From Anaerolineaceae bacterium UBA6133 (GTDB taxonomy: Bacteria > Chloroflexota > Anaerolineae > Anaerolineales > Anaerolineaceae): DNA of 54,801 nucleotides. Positions 32,048-41,378 of this stretch are shown here, piece after piece. A model generated the notes under the pieces. It had not been told where the DNA came from and ran no database searches. It worked only from the letters and a program-made list of their open reading frames with translations. The position numbers were made by a program, and so were the translations under genes. Positions within the stretch are counted from its first letter, which is position 1, and every line of letters begins with the position of its first letter. The stretch is taken from positions 1-54,801 of the forward strand of contig DIVL01000059.1 of the NCBI GenBank assembly GCA_002435825.1, written 5' to 3'.

Positions 32048-34109
32048 AGATCATTCTGAACTCAACCTGTGCCCAAACTGCGGCAAGGAAAACCTGCCAA
32101 TGGCAACACGCTGCGTGCACTGCGGATCGGAAATGGAAGACCTGTTTACCATTTTCGGGCAGCCCCAATCGCCTGATGAACAATCGGAAGACTCCTTGCC
32201 AGACATCATTGAAGAAATCCGCAATGATCCTTCCCTGAAAACACCCACTGAGGTTGAGCCAATCCCGGAGGTTCCACCAGCTGATCAAATTAATGAATCT
32301 CTGCTCAACTCAGAAGAATTACCCGACTGGTTGGCCAAGGTGCGCGAGCGCGCCCAGGGGGAAGAGGATGCCATCGGCGATTTGGCAAGCGGAACGATTG
32401 CCATGGATGCAGCTCGCAGCGAGGAGGTTTCTGCTGGCGTGGAAGGGGAATTCAACGCCTGGATCAACCGCGTCCGCGAGAAAAGTCAGCAGGAAAACAG
32501 CGTGCGGGCTCGACAGCTTCCAAATGAAACCGAGGACTCCGACCAGGTTCCGGAATGGCTCCAGCGCATCCGTGCCCTGCGACCGCACCTGGAAGAAGAG
32601 ATCACGCACGAAGTCAAAACCAAACCCAACTATGCGGATGAGATGCCGCGGGAGTGGACAGACGAAGCGCTGGATGAGCTGCGCCGGCAAGCTTTGGCGG
32701 AAGATTTTGAGCAGGAAGCAGAACCACTTCCCACCACCAGCACTGGCGCTGAGGAGGAAGAACTTCCTGCTGAACCTGAAACGGAAGAATTGAACGAGCC
32801 TGTTCAGGATGAACCCGAGCTGACCGAAGACGATTTTCACAACATCCCAGATGATGAGGATGAAATCCTGGAGCCGATTCCCGCTGAGGACCTGGCGCTC
32901 TCGCCAGAAGAAGCGGACGAAGCCATCACTGATGAGTCTGAGAAGGAAGAGCAGGGGGCTGGAGAACTGGAAGCGCTGGAAGAAGAGCCAGAGCCCCAGA
33001 TTGAGGAGATACTGGAAGCACCCGGGCAGGATGTTTCCCTGACCAACGCCTCCCAATCAGAAGAAGTTGAAGAAGCTTTGGTTGAGGAGCCCGCTTCAGA
33101 AACAGAGGCAAGTGAAACGCCCGAACAAAGCGAACTTGAACCCTCCATGACTGAGGATGAAACTGGATTACCGCCTGAAGAACAGGCAGAAGCACCTGAA
33201 GACATTGAAGAGCCAGCGGATAGCGACTCTGTTCCTCCGGACCTGCTGCTTTTGCGCGACCAGCAAGACCGCGCCAGTTTGCTGGCGTCTTTGATCGAGC
33301 AGGAAGGACGCGTCACAGCCGGCAAGCAGCTGACTCGAAAACCTTCTGGCAGGGGTGGTCGCCTGGCAGTGGCTTTGCTGCTGCTGATCGGTTTGATCGT
33401 CTCAATCCTGATTGGTCCTGCCGCCATGCCGACAGATACTCCCAAGAGCATTCCGGCGTTGGCATTGGATGAAAAAATTCAAACACTGGTTCAAAACGAC
33501 AGGGTGTTGGTTGTGCTGGATTACCAGGCAGCAACCAGTCGTGAGCTTGAATCCCTTGCGGCGCCATTGCTTACGCAATTGCATTCCCAGGGCATTCAGT
33601 TTACCGTCCTGGTAAGCCAGCCATCTGGGCTGTTCCTGGCGCAATCGCTGCTGGCGCAGGCAGGGCTGCCGGAGGATACGCTGGTGGAACACCTGCCAGG
33701 CAGCTACCTGAACCTGATCAGCCGGGCAATGAATCCCGCGATCTCAGATGGTCAGGACACTCTCACGCAGGTGAAAGACTTACGTTCTTTCAAGTTGGTT
33801 CTCTTGGTGAGCGACTTTTCTGACAACATCCGTGGATGGTTGGAGCAGATTGCTCCCTGGATTGGGAGTTTGAACTTTGCCGCGGTCACTACCCAGATGG
33901 AAGCCCCGGTTCTTTCACCTTACTTCGACTCAGGTCAGCTTGTTGGCTATGCTGCGGGCATTGGTGACGGCAATATCGGCGCACAAACCACTTTCAGCTA
34001 CCGTGCCTACCGTGTTGGTTTGCTGCTGATGCTGGTAATGCTGCTGCTGGGGATGATTTCAAAAGGCGAAGAGGATGCCATTCGAAGAGAAGAGGAGCGA
34101 GCTGAATGA
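32040..34109 (+). CDS. Zinc-ribbon, acidic, membrane-anchored protein, operon gene 3
   Basis: 689 residues. An N-terminal zinc ribbon (Cys11, Cys14, Cys25, Cys28: CPNC...CVHC) is followed by about 400 very acidic residues, rich in Glu, Pro and Asp, with recurrent ELPDWLAKVRERA and VPEWLQRIRAL-type motifs. A membrane helix lies near 441-460, then a folded outer domain of about 190 residues, and a second helix near 655-675 before a charged tail. The zinc ribbon and acidic arm should be cytoplasmic, perhaps holding a partner. The ATG is set after GGAAGGA rather than seven codons upstream. No known function. Confidence 0.75.
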   Translation: MTEDHSELNLCPNCGKENLPMATRCVHCGSEMEDLFTIFGQPQSPDEQSEDSLPDIIEEIRNDPSLKTPTEVEPIPEVPPADQINESLLNSEELPDWLAKVRERAQGEEDAIGDLASGTIAMDAARSEEVSAGVEGEFNAWINRVREKSQQENSVRARQLPNETEDSDQVPEWLQRIRALRPHLEEEITHEVKTKPNYADEMPREWTDEALDELRRQALAEDFEQEAEPLPTTSTGAEEEELPAEPETEELNEPVQDEPELTEDDFHNIPDDEDEILEPIPAEDLALSPEEADEAITDESEKEEQGAGELEALEEEPEPQIEEILEAPGQDVSLTNASQSEEVEEALVEEPASETEASETPEQSELEPSMTEDETGLPPEEQAEAPEDIEEPADSDSVPPDLLLLRDQQDRASLLASLIEQEGRVTAGKQLTRKPSGRGGRLAVALLLLIGLIVSILIGPAAMPTDTPKSIPALALDEKIQTLVQNDRVLVVLDYQAATSRELESLAAPLLTQLHSQGIQFTVLVSQPSGLFLAQSLLAQAGLPEDTLVEHLPGSYLNLISRAMNPAISDGQDTLTQVKDLRSFKLVLLVSDFSDNIRGWLEQIAPWIGSLNFAAVTTQMEAPVLSPYFDSGQLVGYAAGIGDGNIGAQTTFSYRAYRVGLLLMLVMLLLGMISKGEEDAIRREEERAE

Positions 34110-34783
34110 GCCCTTCTGAGCTTCTCACCCTGATCGTTGGCGTCGCCCTGACGGTGATGGTCTTCAGCTACATTCTTGGAGACCGCCTTTTCTTTGGGAT
34201 TGCCACTCACATCCTGATTGGAGTCAGCGCTGCCTTCCTGGCGTTGGTGGTGATGCAAAAAGTCATTTTGCCTTACCTGGTCCTGCCCCTGGCTGAACCG
34301 AATGGTCCGGGCTTCTGGCTCGCGCTGGTACCCCTGGCGCTTTCGATCCTGATGATCCTGATGTTTTTCCGGCGGGGGACCCAGGCTGGCGCAATCCCAC
34401 TGGCGTTCCTGGGTGGGGCATTGGCAGCGCTGGCGATCGTTGGAATCACGCGCGGCACGCTAGCGCCCCAGATCCTGAGCATGCTCGGTCGTTTTGAACC
34501 TGACCAACTGATGCGTGAGGCGCAACCGCAATGGTCTGCCATCCTGGGAGCCGTAATGATCCTGCTTGGCGTGATCTCTGTTCTGTTTGTCTTCCACCAT
34601 CGCGGGCAGTCGAAGGCTGGCGAGGTGGTACGTCCTGTCTTCCTTGAAGGGGTCGGCAGTATCGGTCAAATTTTCATCGGGATCACTTTTGGGGCTCTGT
34701 TCGTTGGGCTTTTCAGCTCTGCTCTGATCGCCCTTATCAGCAGCCTTTCAGACATCATCCAGTTCATCCGCCTGTGGTTTTAG
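34106..34783 (+). CDS. Polytopic membrane protein, operon gene 4
   Basis: 225 residues with about six helices, including LLTLIVGVALTVMVFSYILG at the start and LLGVISVLFVFHHRGQ in the middle. It starts within the stop of the preceding gene (ATGA). No family recognised. Gene 2 of the operon has similar size and topology, so both may be channel- or scaffold-forming subunits of one complex. Confidence 0.7.
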   Translation: MSPSELLTLIVGVALTVMVFSYILGDRLFFGIATHILIGVSAAFLALVVMQKVILPYLVLPLAEPNGPGFWLALVPLALSILMILMFFRRGTQAGAIPLAFLGGALAALAIVGITRGTLAPQILSMLGRFEPDQLMREAQPQWSAILGAVMILLGVISVLFVFHHRGQSKAGEVVRPVFLEGVGSIGQIFIGITFGALFVGLFSSALIALISSLSDIIQFIRLWF

Positions 34784-34791
34784 AGGTTAAC

Positions 34792-36498
34792 GTGCCAAAA
34801 ACCTATCTCAGCCTCGATATTGGAAAAAGCCAGACGCAAGCCTGGCTATTCGCTCAGCGAGAAGGTCTGTGGGCTGTGCAGGCAACCTCCAGCGTTCCGA
34901 CCGTGATTGAAGGCGACGGCTCCCAATTCCGCATGGGCATTCAAAACCTTCTGCGCCAAATCGAGCGATCCAGCGACACCCGTCTGCTTGACGACCGCGG
35001 GCAGATCACACATATCCGCCGCCTGGAAGGTGCGCCAGCTTTCATCGGGCTGACCCTTTCAGCCGGCAAGCCCATCCGCACGGCTGTGATCGGTCTTTCT
35101 GAAGCCTACTCCATCGCTCCTCTACGGCAGTTGGTAAGCTTGTTTAACTGCGAGGTCGTGCTGGAGGTCAATCTGCAGGATAACCTGAACGCGACAGCCC
35201 AGCTTGAACAACTTCTCACCAGCGATGTTGAGTTATATGTGATTGGTGGGGGTGCAAATGGCGGAGCCCAAAAGACGCTCAAGGCTGCCATCGAGAACCT
35301 GCGCCTGGTCTACCACCTCATCCCCCAGACCATTCGACCTCAGATCGTCTATTGCGGCAACCAGGAGCTGGCAGAATACGCTCAAAGCGAGATTGAAGCC
35401 GGGCTCGACATGCACCTGGCAAGCAATATTCAGACGAATCCCGGTCACGAAGACCCAACGCTGGTCTGGAAGGCAATGCTGGCAGCATTTGAACGTCTGC
35501 AGTTTCAGCGAATTCCTGGATTGGCGGAGCTTGTCAATGATCTGCATACCTGTGTGATCCCCAGCGATTTTTCCGCCGGCAGAATGGTTCGCTTTTTGGA
35601 ACAGAGCGGCGGAAACGGCAAGGGTGTGCTGATGCTGCGGATCGACGCGGACACTGTCAGCATAATTGCAGCACGAGATCAGAGACTCAACGGTATCAGT
35701 CATTGCCTCCAAGTGAACGACGTGGTCTTGGATATGGCAAGAGGGCTCTCCAACCAGCTGACGGATATCAGTAGCTTCGCGACTTATGTCTACAACCGCA
35801 CGCTTTTCCCGGATTACACGCCTGCCACCCTCGAGGATCTCAGTATCGAACAAGCCTGGGCGCGTGTCCGCATCCGGGAGGCGTTGATTGCGCTTCAGAA
35901 ATTGGATCCAGACTTCGGGTACAACCCCAGCCTGGGTTTGACGCGTGCTTATGAACCGATCATCCTCTCGGGGTCAGAGATGCAGCGGGCATTACCGCAC
36001 CAGGGCTTGATGATAGCGCTCGATAGCATCTTACCGCACGGGATTACAACCATCTTGCAGGATGAACAGCAACTTCTGACTGCCCTGGGAAGCCTTGCGC
36101 CTCACGATCCTTTGCTGCCAGTGCAGGTTATGGATACAGAGGTGTTCACCAATCTGGCGACCGTCATCACCGTGGATACCCTGGCTTCTGGAGGACAAAA
36201 GGTGCTCCAGATTGAGGTAGATGAAGGCGAACAGACGCCAAGGCTATTCCACAAGATCCAAATGGGCGATCTCAAGCGCATTGAGACCTTGCTTCATGGT
36301 AAAACAAAACTCTACCTTGCCCCTGAGGATGAGAGTGATGTCGGCATGGGGATACCCGGGCTCGGCGGCTGGGTTGGTGTGATGGACTCGAAGGTCGGGG
36401 TGGTGGTCGACGCCCGCGGCAGACCTCTGAACTTACCCATGAATGAAATTGCGCGTGCAGAAGCCCTGCGCAACTGGCTTTGGGAGCTGGGAGGATAA
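34792..36498 (+). CDS. MutL/GlmL-like ASKHA-fold protein, operon gene 5
   Basis: 568 residues. YLSLDIGKSQTQAWLF (about 5-20) is a phosphate-1 motif of the actin/hsp70/sugar-kinase (ASKHA) fold; LYVIGGGANGGAQKTL and VLMLRIDADTVSIIAA are further nucleotide-fold elements. The layout resembles proteins annotated as glutamate mutase L, whose role in Clostridium is unclear. There is no glutamate mutase here, so I take it as an ATPase-like regulator of the membrane complex; that is inference. GTG is the likely start, five bases after GAGGT that overlaps the upstream stop. The next gene follows after two bases. Confidence 0.65.
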   Translation: MPKTYLSLDIGKSQTQAWLFAQREGLWAVQATSSVPTVIEGDGSQFRMGIQNLLRQIERSSDTRLLDDRGQITHIRRLEGAPAFIGLTLSAGKPIRTAVIGLSEAYSIAPLRQLVSLFNCEVVLEVNLQDNLNATAQLEQLLTSDVELYVIGGGANGGAQKTLKAAIENLRLVYHLIPQTIRPQIVYCGNQELAEYAQSEIEAGLDMHLASNIQTNPGHEDPTLVWKAMLAAFERLQFQRIPGLAELVNDLHTCVIPSDFSAGRMVRFLEQSGGNGKGVLMLRIDADTVSIIAARDQRLNGISHCLQVNDVVLDMARGLSNQLTDISSFATYVYNRTLFPDYTPATLEDLSIEQAWARVRIREALIALQKLDPDFGYNPSLGLTRAYEPIILSGSEMQRALPHQGLMIALDSILPHGITTILQDEQQLLTALGSLAPHDPLLPVQVMDTEVFTNLATVITVDTLASGGQKVLQIEVDEGEQTPRLFHKIQMGDLKRIETLLHGKTKLYLAPEDESDVGMGIPGLGGWVGVMDSKVGVVVDARGRPLNLPMNEIARAEALRNWLWELGG

Positions 36499-36500
36499 AC

Positions 36501-37544
36501 ATGCGCAAAGTTATTATCCAATCCGGTCAGCCAGTCTATAAGCTAGTCCGCCTTTCACAGCCGGGAACTGTCCTGGTGCGGACTGGGCAGGAAGTGAAAG
36601 TGGGCGATGTGCTGGCTGAGGCAGTTATCCCTGAGGAGTTCCAGATTTTTGACATCGTGAATCACCTCAAAATCCATCCCAGCCGCTTGGATCAACACCT
36701 CAAACGCTTGAATGGCGAACCGGTTAGCAAGGGCGATGTGATTGCTCAAAAACCTGGCTTGATTACCCGCATTTTTAGAGCCTCCAGGGATGGTCGGATC
36801 GTTTCGCTGCGTGAAGGGCGAGTGACCCTGGCAATGGGGGAGCAAAAACTGCAGGTAACGGCACCGATTGCGGGCACTGTTGTGGAGTTGATCCCGGGTT
36901 TTGGCGCGGTTATCGGTTTGGCAGGCAGCTTGATCCAGGGCGTCTGGAGCAACGGTCTGAACGCCAGCGGTAGCTTTACACGCCTGGTGTTTGACTTTAA
37001 TGACCCTGCGCAAAGGGAAAATTTGCCGGTACTGAAAGACAAAATTGTTTTTTCAGGAGCCATCATCACTCCTGAGCGATTCCGGTTACTTTTGGCAAAA
37101 AAACCAGCCGCGATTGTGCTGCCTTCGCTGGTGCCCGGATTGGTCAAAGATGCTCTCAGTAGCCGCGTTGCCGTGATGAGCCTGAATGGTTTTGGCGACC
37201 AGGAAATTGATCCTTTCAGCCTTGTTTTGCTGGAAAAGATGAGGGATCAGGAAGTTTTTTTACTTTCTGATGGCATTGGTCAACCGGCGGAATTAGTCCT
37301 GCCTGGCGAAGCTGGGCAGAACTCCGCGTTGTTTGATGAGGAAGTCACGCTGAAGGTGGGCAGCCTGGTGAGACTGCTGGGTGAGCCCTATCTGGGCAGT
37401 ACCGGGCGGGTTGTAGAGCTGCCGCAACGTGAGGAACGTTTTGCGAGCGGTCTGACTGCTAAAGCCGCCGTCGTGCAACGCCAGGATGGCGCGCTTATCC
37501 GCGTGCCAGTCTCAAATCTGCTGCTATTGGATGTTACAGCCTAA
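36501..37544 (+). CDS. Barrel-sandwich/KOW-like soluble protein, operon gene 6
   Basis: 347 residues. The N-terminal region has repeated turns of the biotinyl/lipoyl-like barrel-sandwich type (VLVRTGQEVKVGDVLAEAV, then GEPVSKGDVIAQKPG, then VTAPIAGTVVELIPGFGAVI). The C-terminal KVGSLVRLLGEPYLGSTGRV...RVPVSNLLLL is a KOW-like beta-barrel. No lipoylation-type DKA motif is present. Function unknown; the operon suggests it works with the ASKHA protein in the cytoplasm. GGGAGGA lies six bases before the ATG. The 3' end overlaps the convergent SH3-domain gene by four bases. Confidence 0.65.
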   Translation: MRKVIIQSGQPVYKLVRLSQPGTVLVRTGQEVKVGDVLAEAVIPEEFQIFDIVNHLKIHPSRLDQHLKRLNGEPVSKGDVIAQKPGLITRIFRASRDGRIVSLREGRVTLAMGEQKLQVTAPIAGTVVELIPGFGAVIGLAGSLIQGVWSNGLNASGSFTRLVFDFNDPAQRENLPVLKDKIVFSGAIITPERFRLLLAKKPAAIVLPSLVPGLVKDALSSRVAVMSLNGFGDQEIDPFSLVLLEKMRDQEVFLLSDGIGQPAELVLPGEAGQNSALFDEEVTLKVGSLVRLLGEPYLGSTGRVVELPQREERFASGLTAKAAVVQRQDGALIRVPVSNLLLLDVTA

Positions 37545-38704
37545 GGATTAATAATCTCCAGATAGCGGGCGGAAACCCAGCCGATTCCTCCATCCGCTGC
37601 CACAATCTCATCCCATGTTATTCCCTGGTTTGTTTCCTGAACGCCCGTCAGCCAGACGGTATCATCGTAGTTGGCATACGCCAGGATATAGGCTGAGGTG
37701 GATGGAGCATCACGGATGATCAGACCGTTTGGCGCCGTTACACGAGCAGATGTATAGGTTGGGACGGTTGCAGTCGGCTCCGGACTCGGGGTGGGTTCCG
37801 GAGTAGGGCTGGGGATGCTCGTGGCTGTGGCAGTTGGCGGGGGAGAGGTCGGTGTGGGGGGCACTGGTGTGGCGGTCGGAATAATAACAATGGTAGGCTC
37901 TGGAGTCTGGGCTTGAACAAAAGCCTGTTCACGGTGGATGATCTCGATCAAACTGACCGATGCCAGGGTAAATATCAAAACAGCGATGAATATCCCAAAT
38001 GCCTTGCGCGGCGGGAATCCCAAGACCCAGGTGGTCAGAAACGTCACTAATAACGCAAGACCGAGCCTGCTTAATCCGACGACGAGCAGCGGTAAACTAC
38101 CAGCGGTAATACCTGCTGAAGCAGCTTGCCCTGCGGCAAAAATTGGCATCAACACCAGGTAACCAAGCAAAATCGAAGAGAGCCTTGAGAGGGCTTCATG
38201 ATAAGTGAACCAGTAGGCGGTAAAAATAGAGGTAACGACCAGAATTGCCCAAAACAGACCTCCTTCAGTTACTGCTGAGAGGTCCACCTCGGATAAAAAG
38301 CCAACCATTTGCACAGTGACAGCATTGCGAACAAACCAACCTGCTAAGAAAAAACCTGCAAGTGAGACGACTAAACCCAGAATCGCATGCCAGAAATGCC
38401 TGGCTGATGGGAGAGCGCCGGCATAGACCAGGCTCAGCAGTGGTTTTGCCATTGGAATAGCGATTATACCAGCCAGGAAGACCAGGTTTGATCCCAGAAG
38501 ATTTCCGATCACTAACAGAAGCAAGCAGATCAAAAGCTGCCAATAGTAATGCGCGCGGGGCAGGGTATGCCGCGCGATGTCGCGCAGGAGGTCATTTTTG
38601 TCACGGGTGCTGGCGGTTTCGATGTATTTGCGCAGGGAACGCCTTTGCTTTGGGGGAAGAGAATGTAGCCCATCTGGTTTGGTTTCGGTTGTTGGTATGC
38701 TCAT
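37541..38704 (-). CDS. Membrane protein with Thr/Pro linker and C-terminal SH3-like domain
   Basis: 387 residues. About seven helices lie between residues 55 and 265; a Thr/Pro-rich linker (PTATPVPPTPTSPPPTATAT and on, about 275-320) leads to a bacterial SH3-like domain (VTAPNGLIIRDAPSTSAYIL...GWVSARYLEI). SH3b domains in this setting usually face outside and bind cell-wall material. The membrane part is not recognised. Proteins with such linkers recur in this genome. Confidence 0.75.
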   Translation of the reverse strand: MSIPTTETKPDGLHSLPPKQRRSLRKYIETASTRDKNDLLRDIARHTLPRAHYYWQLLICLLLLVIGNLLGSNLVFLAGIIAIPMAKPLLSLVYAGALPSARHFWHAILGLVVSLAGFFLAGWFVRNAVTVQMVGFLSEVDLSAVTEGGLFWAILVVTSIFTAYWFTYHEALSRLSSILLGYLVLMPIFAAGQAASAGITAGSLPLLVVGLSRLGLALLVTFLTTWVLGFPPRKAFGIFIAVLIFTLASVSLIEIIHREQAFVQAQTPEPTIVIIPTATPVPPTPTSPPPTATATSIPSPTPEPTPSPEPTATVPTYTSARVTAPNGLIIRDAPSTSAYILAYANYDDTVWLTGVQETNQGITWDEIVAADGGIGWVSARYLEIINP

Positions 38705-38885
38705 TGTGCTATCCGGTTCCTAAGATATAACAGCGGTTCTACTTCCGCTATAGTTGCACTATCCGTGCCTATAATATTAACTGGCTTCTCAAATTAATAC
38801 CCACCTAAGCTAAAGCTCGCTCAGAATTCCAGTAATATACAGTGATGGTATTAGACACGCATCTTTGCTCGTGGCAGCCTTGAGG

Positions 38886-38891
38886 TAGAAT
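38886..38891 (+). promoter_or_regulatory. -10 box of the lipoprotein gene
   Basis: TAGAAT ends six bases before the ATG, and TTGCTC lies 15 bases upstream. This is the same very short leader pattern as at several other genes. Confidence 0.4.
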
Positions 38892-38897
38892 TGGGGC

Positions 38898-39944
38898 ATG
38901 TTAAATGAGAGAATCCACCTTCCACTGATCCTGCTCGTATTGGTTCTGTTGCTTTCTGCCTGCATCAGCCAACCCCAGCCTACTGCTACTGCAGAAGTGA
39001 CCCAACCGCCTGCTGCTGAAGTGCCAACAGAAGTCGGGCCAACTGAACTCCCGACCGCCACTCCGATTGTTCTGCTGGATGCGGAACTGTTATTATGGGC
39101 GCCGCAAAATGCGGATCAAGATCTGGCTGAACAAGTCGAAAATGAACTGAGTGCCTTTGCGGATGCCAATGGGCACAGCTTTGTCCTCACCGATTCTCTC
39201 AGTGCAGCCCAATTAAGCCCTGGGGTGAAGGTTGTAGTGAGCCTTGCCTCGCCAAGTGAGGTTGAAACTCTGGCTGCGGTGCTGCCGCAAATACAATTTT
39301 TGGCGTTGAATGCCCCAAATCTCGTTCCTACTGTCAATTTAAGCGTGGTCGTCACGGCTGAATCCAGCCGCGATCAGCTGAGTTTCCTCGCCGGTTACGC
39401 CCTGGCGCTTGGCGTTCCAGACTTCCGTGTAGGGGTGCTGAGCCAGGCTGCCACGCCGGATGGGCAAACCACGCGCGACGCGTTTGTCACGGGGGCCCGT
39501 TTCCACTGCGGACTCTGCAACGCCCGTTTTGCGCCCGTGGAATACTATCCTTTCACCGCCGAAGTCAATGACCCAGCCAACCCTGCCGACTGGCAGGCTA
39601 CCGTGGATGCGCTGTTGGCAAAATCCGTGACTAGTATTTTCGTTCAACCTGAAATCAGTACACCTGAACTGATTGCTTACTTGAACAGCAAAAACATTAC
39701 CCTGATCGGCATCGAGAATCAGCCCAATCTCGAAAGCATCCAGAAACTGCTGGGCGTGCTTAGCAGCGGCATTGATCTTGAACCGGCGTTGGGGCGGCTG
39801 CTGCTCGGAGAATCCGTTGGCGTGGTTAAAGCCGGCATCGAATTGAAGCAGGTCAACCGCGATTTGTTTTCTGATGGTCGCGTGATCCTTTTTGAACGCA
39901 TCAAGCAGGATCTTTTGGACGGTTACATCAAAACCCTCCCCTAA
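38898..39944 (+). CDS. BMP/PnrA-like substrate-binding lipoprotein
   Basis: 348 residues. The signal sequence ends in the lipobox LLSAC (Cys22 lipidated), and a Thr/Pro spacer follows (PTELPTATP). The remainder resembles the basic membrane protein/PnrA type of periplasmic-binding fold: FLALNAPNL, SSRDQLSFLAGYALALG, FRVGVLSQA and ITLIGIENQPN alternate as in Rossmann-like lobes. These proteins bind nucleosides or act as sensors. No ABC transporter genes adjoin, so it may work alone or as a signal receptor. Confidence 0.75.
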   Translation: MLNERIHLPLILLVLVLLLSACISQPQPTATAEVTQPPAAEVPTEVGPTELPTATPIVLLDAELLLWAPQNADQDLAEQVENELSAFADANGHSFVLTDSLSAAQLSPGVKVVVSLASPSEVETLAAVLPQIQFLALNAPNLVPTVNLSVVVTAESSRDQLSFLAGYALALGVPDFRVGVLSQAATPDGQTTRDAFVTGARFHCGLCNARFAPVEYYPFTAEVNDPANPADWQATVDALLAKSVTSIFVQPEISTPELIAYLNSKNITLIGIENQPNLESIQKLLGVLSSGIDLEPALGRLLLGESVGVVKAGIELKQVNRDLFSDGRVILFERIKQDLLDGYIKTLP

Positions 39945-40145
39945 TCGCCTGCCTGGCTGCCTCCGGACTGATCTGCCTCAATTCTTGGTAATCTAAGTGG
40001 GTTATAGCTTTGATCAATTTGCACCTCGATGTCTTTATATCTTATCCCCCATAACTCCAAACATCGATCTCGGTACAACTCGTATGACTTATCTAAAAAG
40101 TGTATACCATGTGCTGACCTCCTCACAACAGCTGTAAACAATGCA

Positions 40146-40174
40146 TTGACGCATCGAATTTTGCGTGATATTAT
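40146..40174 (+). promoter_or_regulatory. Promoter of the tRNA-Glu gene
   Basis: TTGACG and TATTAT separated by 17 bases, ending 12 bases before the tRNA. This is the best-matching sigma-70-type promoter in the window. Confidence 0.65.
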
Positions 40175-40186
40175 TTCTACCTTGAC

Positions 40187-40259
40187 GCCCCCATCGTCTA
40201 GTGGCCCAGGACGCGGCCCTCTCAAGGCCAAAACCAGGATTCGAATTCCTGTGGGGGCA
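40187..40259 (+). tRNA. tRNA-Glu (anticodon CTC)
   Basis: 73 bases. Acceptor stem GCCCCCA/TGGGGGC is perfect; the D arm (GTCTAGTGGCCCAGGAC) and T arm (CAGGATTCGAATTCCTG) are canonical. The anticodon loop CTCTCAA places CTC at 34-36 (40221-40223), reading the glutamate codon GAG. The CCA end is not encoded; CTTTTTG follows and may help termination. Confidence 0.95.
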
Positions 40260-40282
40260 CTTTTTGTTTAATCGGAGCTGAC

Positions 40283-41378
40283 ATGAAACAATCGAAGCCC
40301 CTTTACAGCCTTCCGTACCCACGCTTACAAGTCAGACGCAGGATTTTGGGCTTTCTGGCACGCGGCTTACTGAGGCTGTTAACCCGCACAAAAGTTGAAG
40401 GAATTGAAAAAATCCCCAGTGAGGGTCCGGTCATCCTGGCAGGTAATCACGCCGCTTACATTGAGCCAATACTGATAACAGTCTACCCCAGGCGCCTGGT
40501 GGAACCAGTTGGAGCGGGCGATCTGCGCTTTGAGGCGATTATTGATAGCGTGGTGTCTTTTTATGGATTTATCCCGTTTAACCGTGGCAGCCTGGACCGA
40601 AAAGGGTTGAATCAAGCTATGGATGTGCTCAAGCAGGACGGTGTGATTGGCATTTTTCCTGAGGGCGGGACATGGGCACCGGGTAAGATGCAGCCTCAGA
40701 TTGGCGTGGCGCTGCTCAGTCAGCGAACCGGCGCGCCCGTAGTGCCGATTGGCTTTAGCGGACTGCAGAACTCCTTCCAGCGGGTAATGCAGTTGAAGCG
40801 ACCCAAGCTCCTGATGAGGGTGGGTGAGGCAATCCCTGAAACCTTCAGCCGGTGTCGCTGACAAAGATCAGTTGCTGGGGTATTCGCGCCAGGTAATGGA
40901 CGCGGTTTATGAACTGATCACTGAAGATGAGAAAAATCTCATACCCGTTGAGTCACTTTATTCGCTCTCACTGGAAATTGAAGGTGAGCAGATCCAGGAC
41001 CTCCCCTGGGGGTCGGCGTTCGCGCACTTTTTACACGCGCCAGTGTTGCTGGAAAGTCTCAGAATTAATCTAAAGCTGCCGATAGGGGCTTTGTACGAAA
41101 AGGCTGTAAGCGTGAATGCTCTTGCCATGCAGAACGCTTTGTCGGTGGCGCAGGACTACCTAAAGGTCAACCCGGCTTTCTTTACCTATCGCTTTGGAGT
41201 GGAAGAGGGAGAGCAGGTGGCAGTCGGAATTCAGAAGCTGCAAGCCTTGCTTGAAAAGGCAAATACTGCTGGCAAGTTTTTTCGGATGAATACCCATGAG
41301 GTCGTTACTTACAAACACGAACGGATCGAAACGAACGAAAAGCATTTTGTAATCGAGCCGGCGAACCCCACAGGCTAA
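40283..41378 (+). pseudogene. Frameshifted lysophospholipid acyltransferase (PlsC-like) gene
   Basis: The first frame (to 40861) encodes a 1-acylglycerol-3-phosphate acyltransferase domain: AGNHAAYIEP is the HX4D motif with Glu in place of Asp, and GIFPEGGTW is the EGT-type motif. After VGEAIPE it leaves frame and stops. The rest (to 41378) continues in another frame from about PSAGVADKDQLLGYSRQVMD and ends PANPTG. Removing one A from the AAA at 40839-40841 restores IPEPSAGVADKD, so either a real frameshift or a sequencing error separates the two parts. The C-terminal 160 residues are not typical of PlsC and I do not recognise them. GGAG precedes the ATG. Confidence 0.75.

Noticed and set aside
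39941..40231. 96-codon frame on the minus strand after the lipoprotein gene
   Set aside because: Runs into the tRNA-Glu gene and overlaps its promoter; no ribosome site or family similarity.
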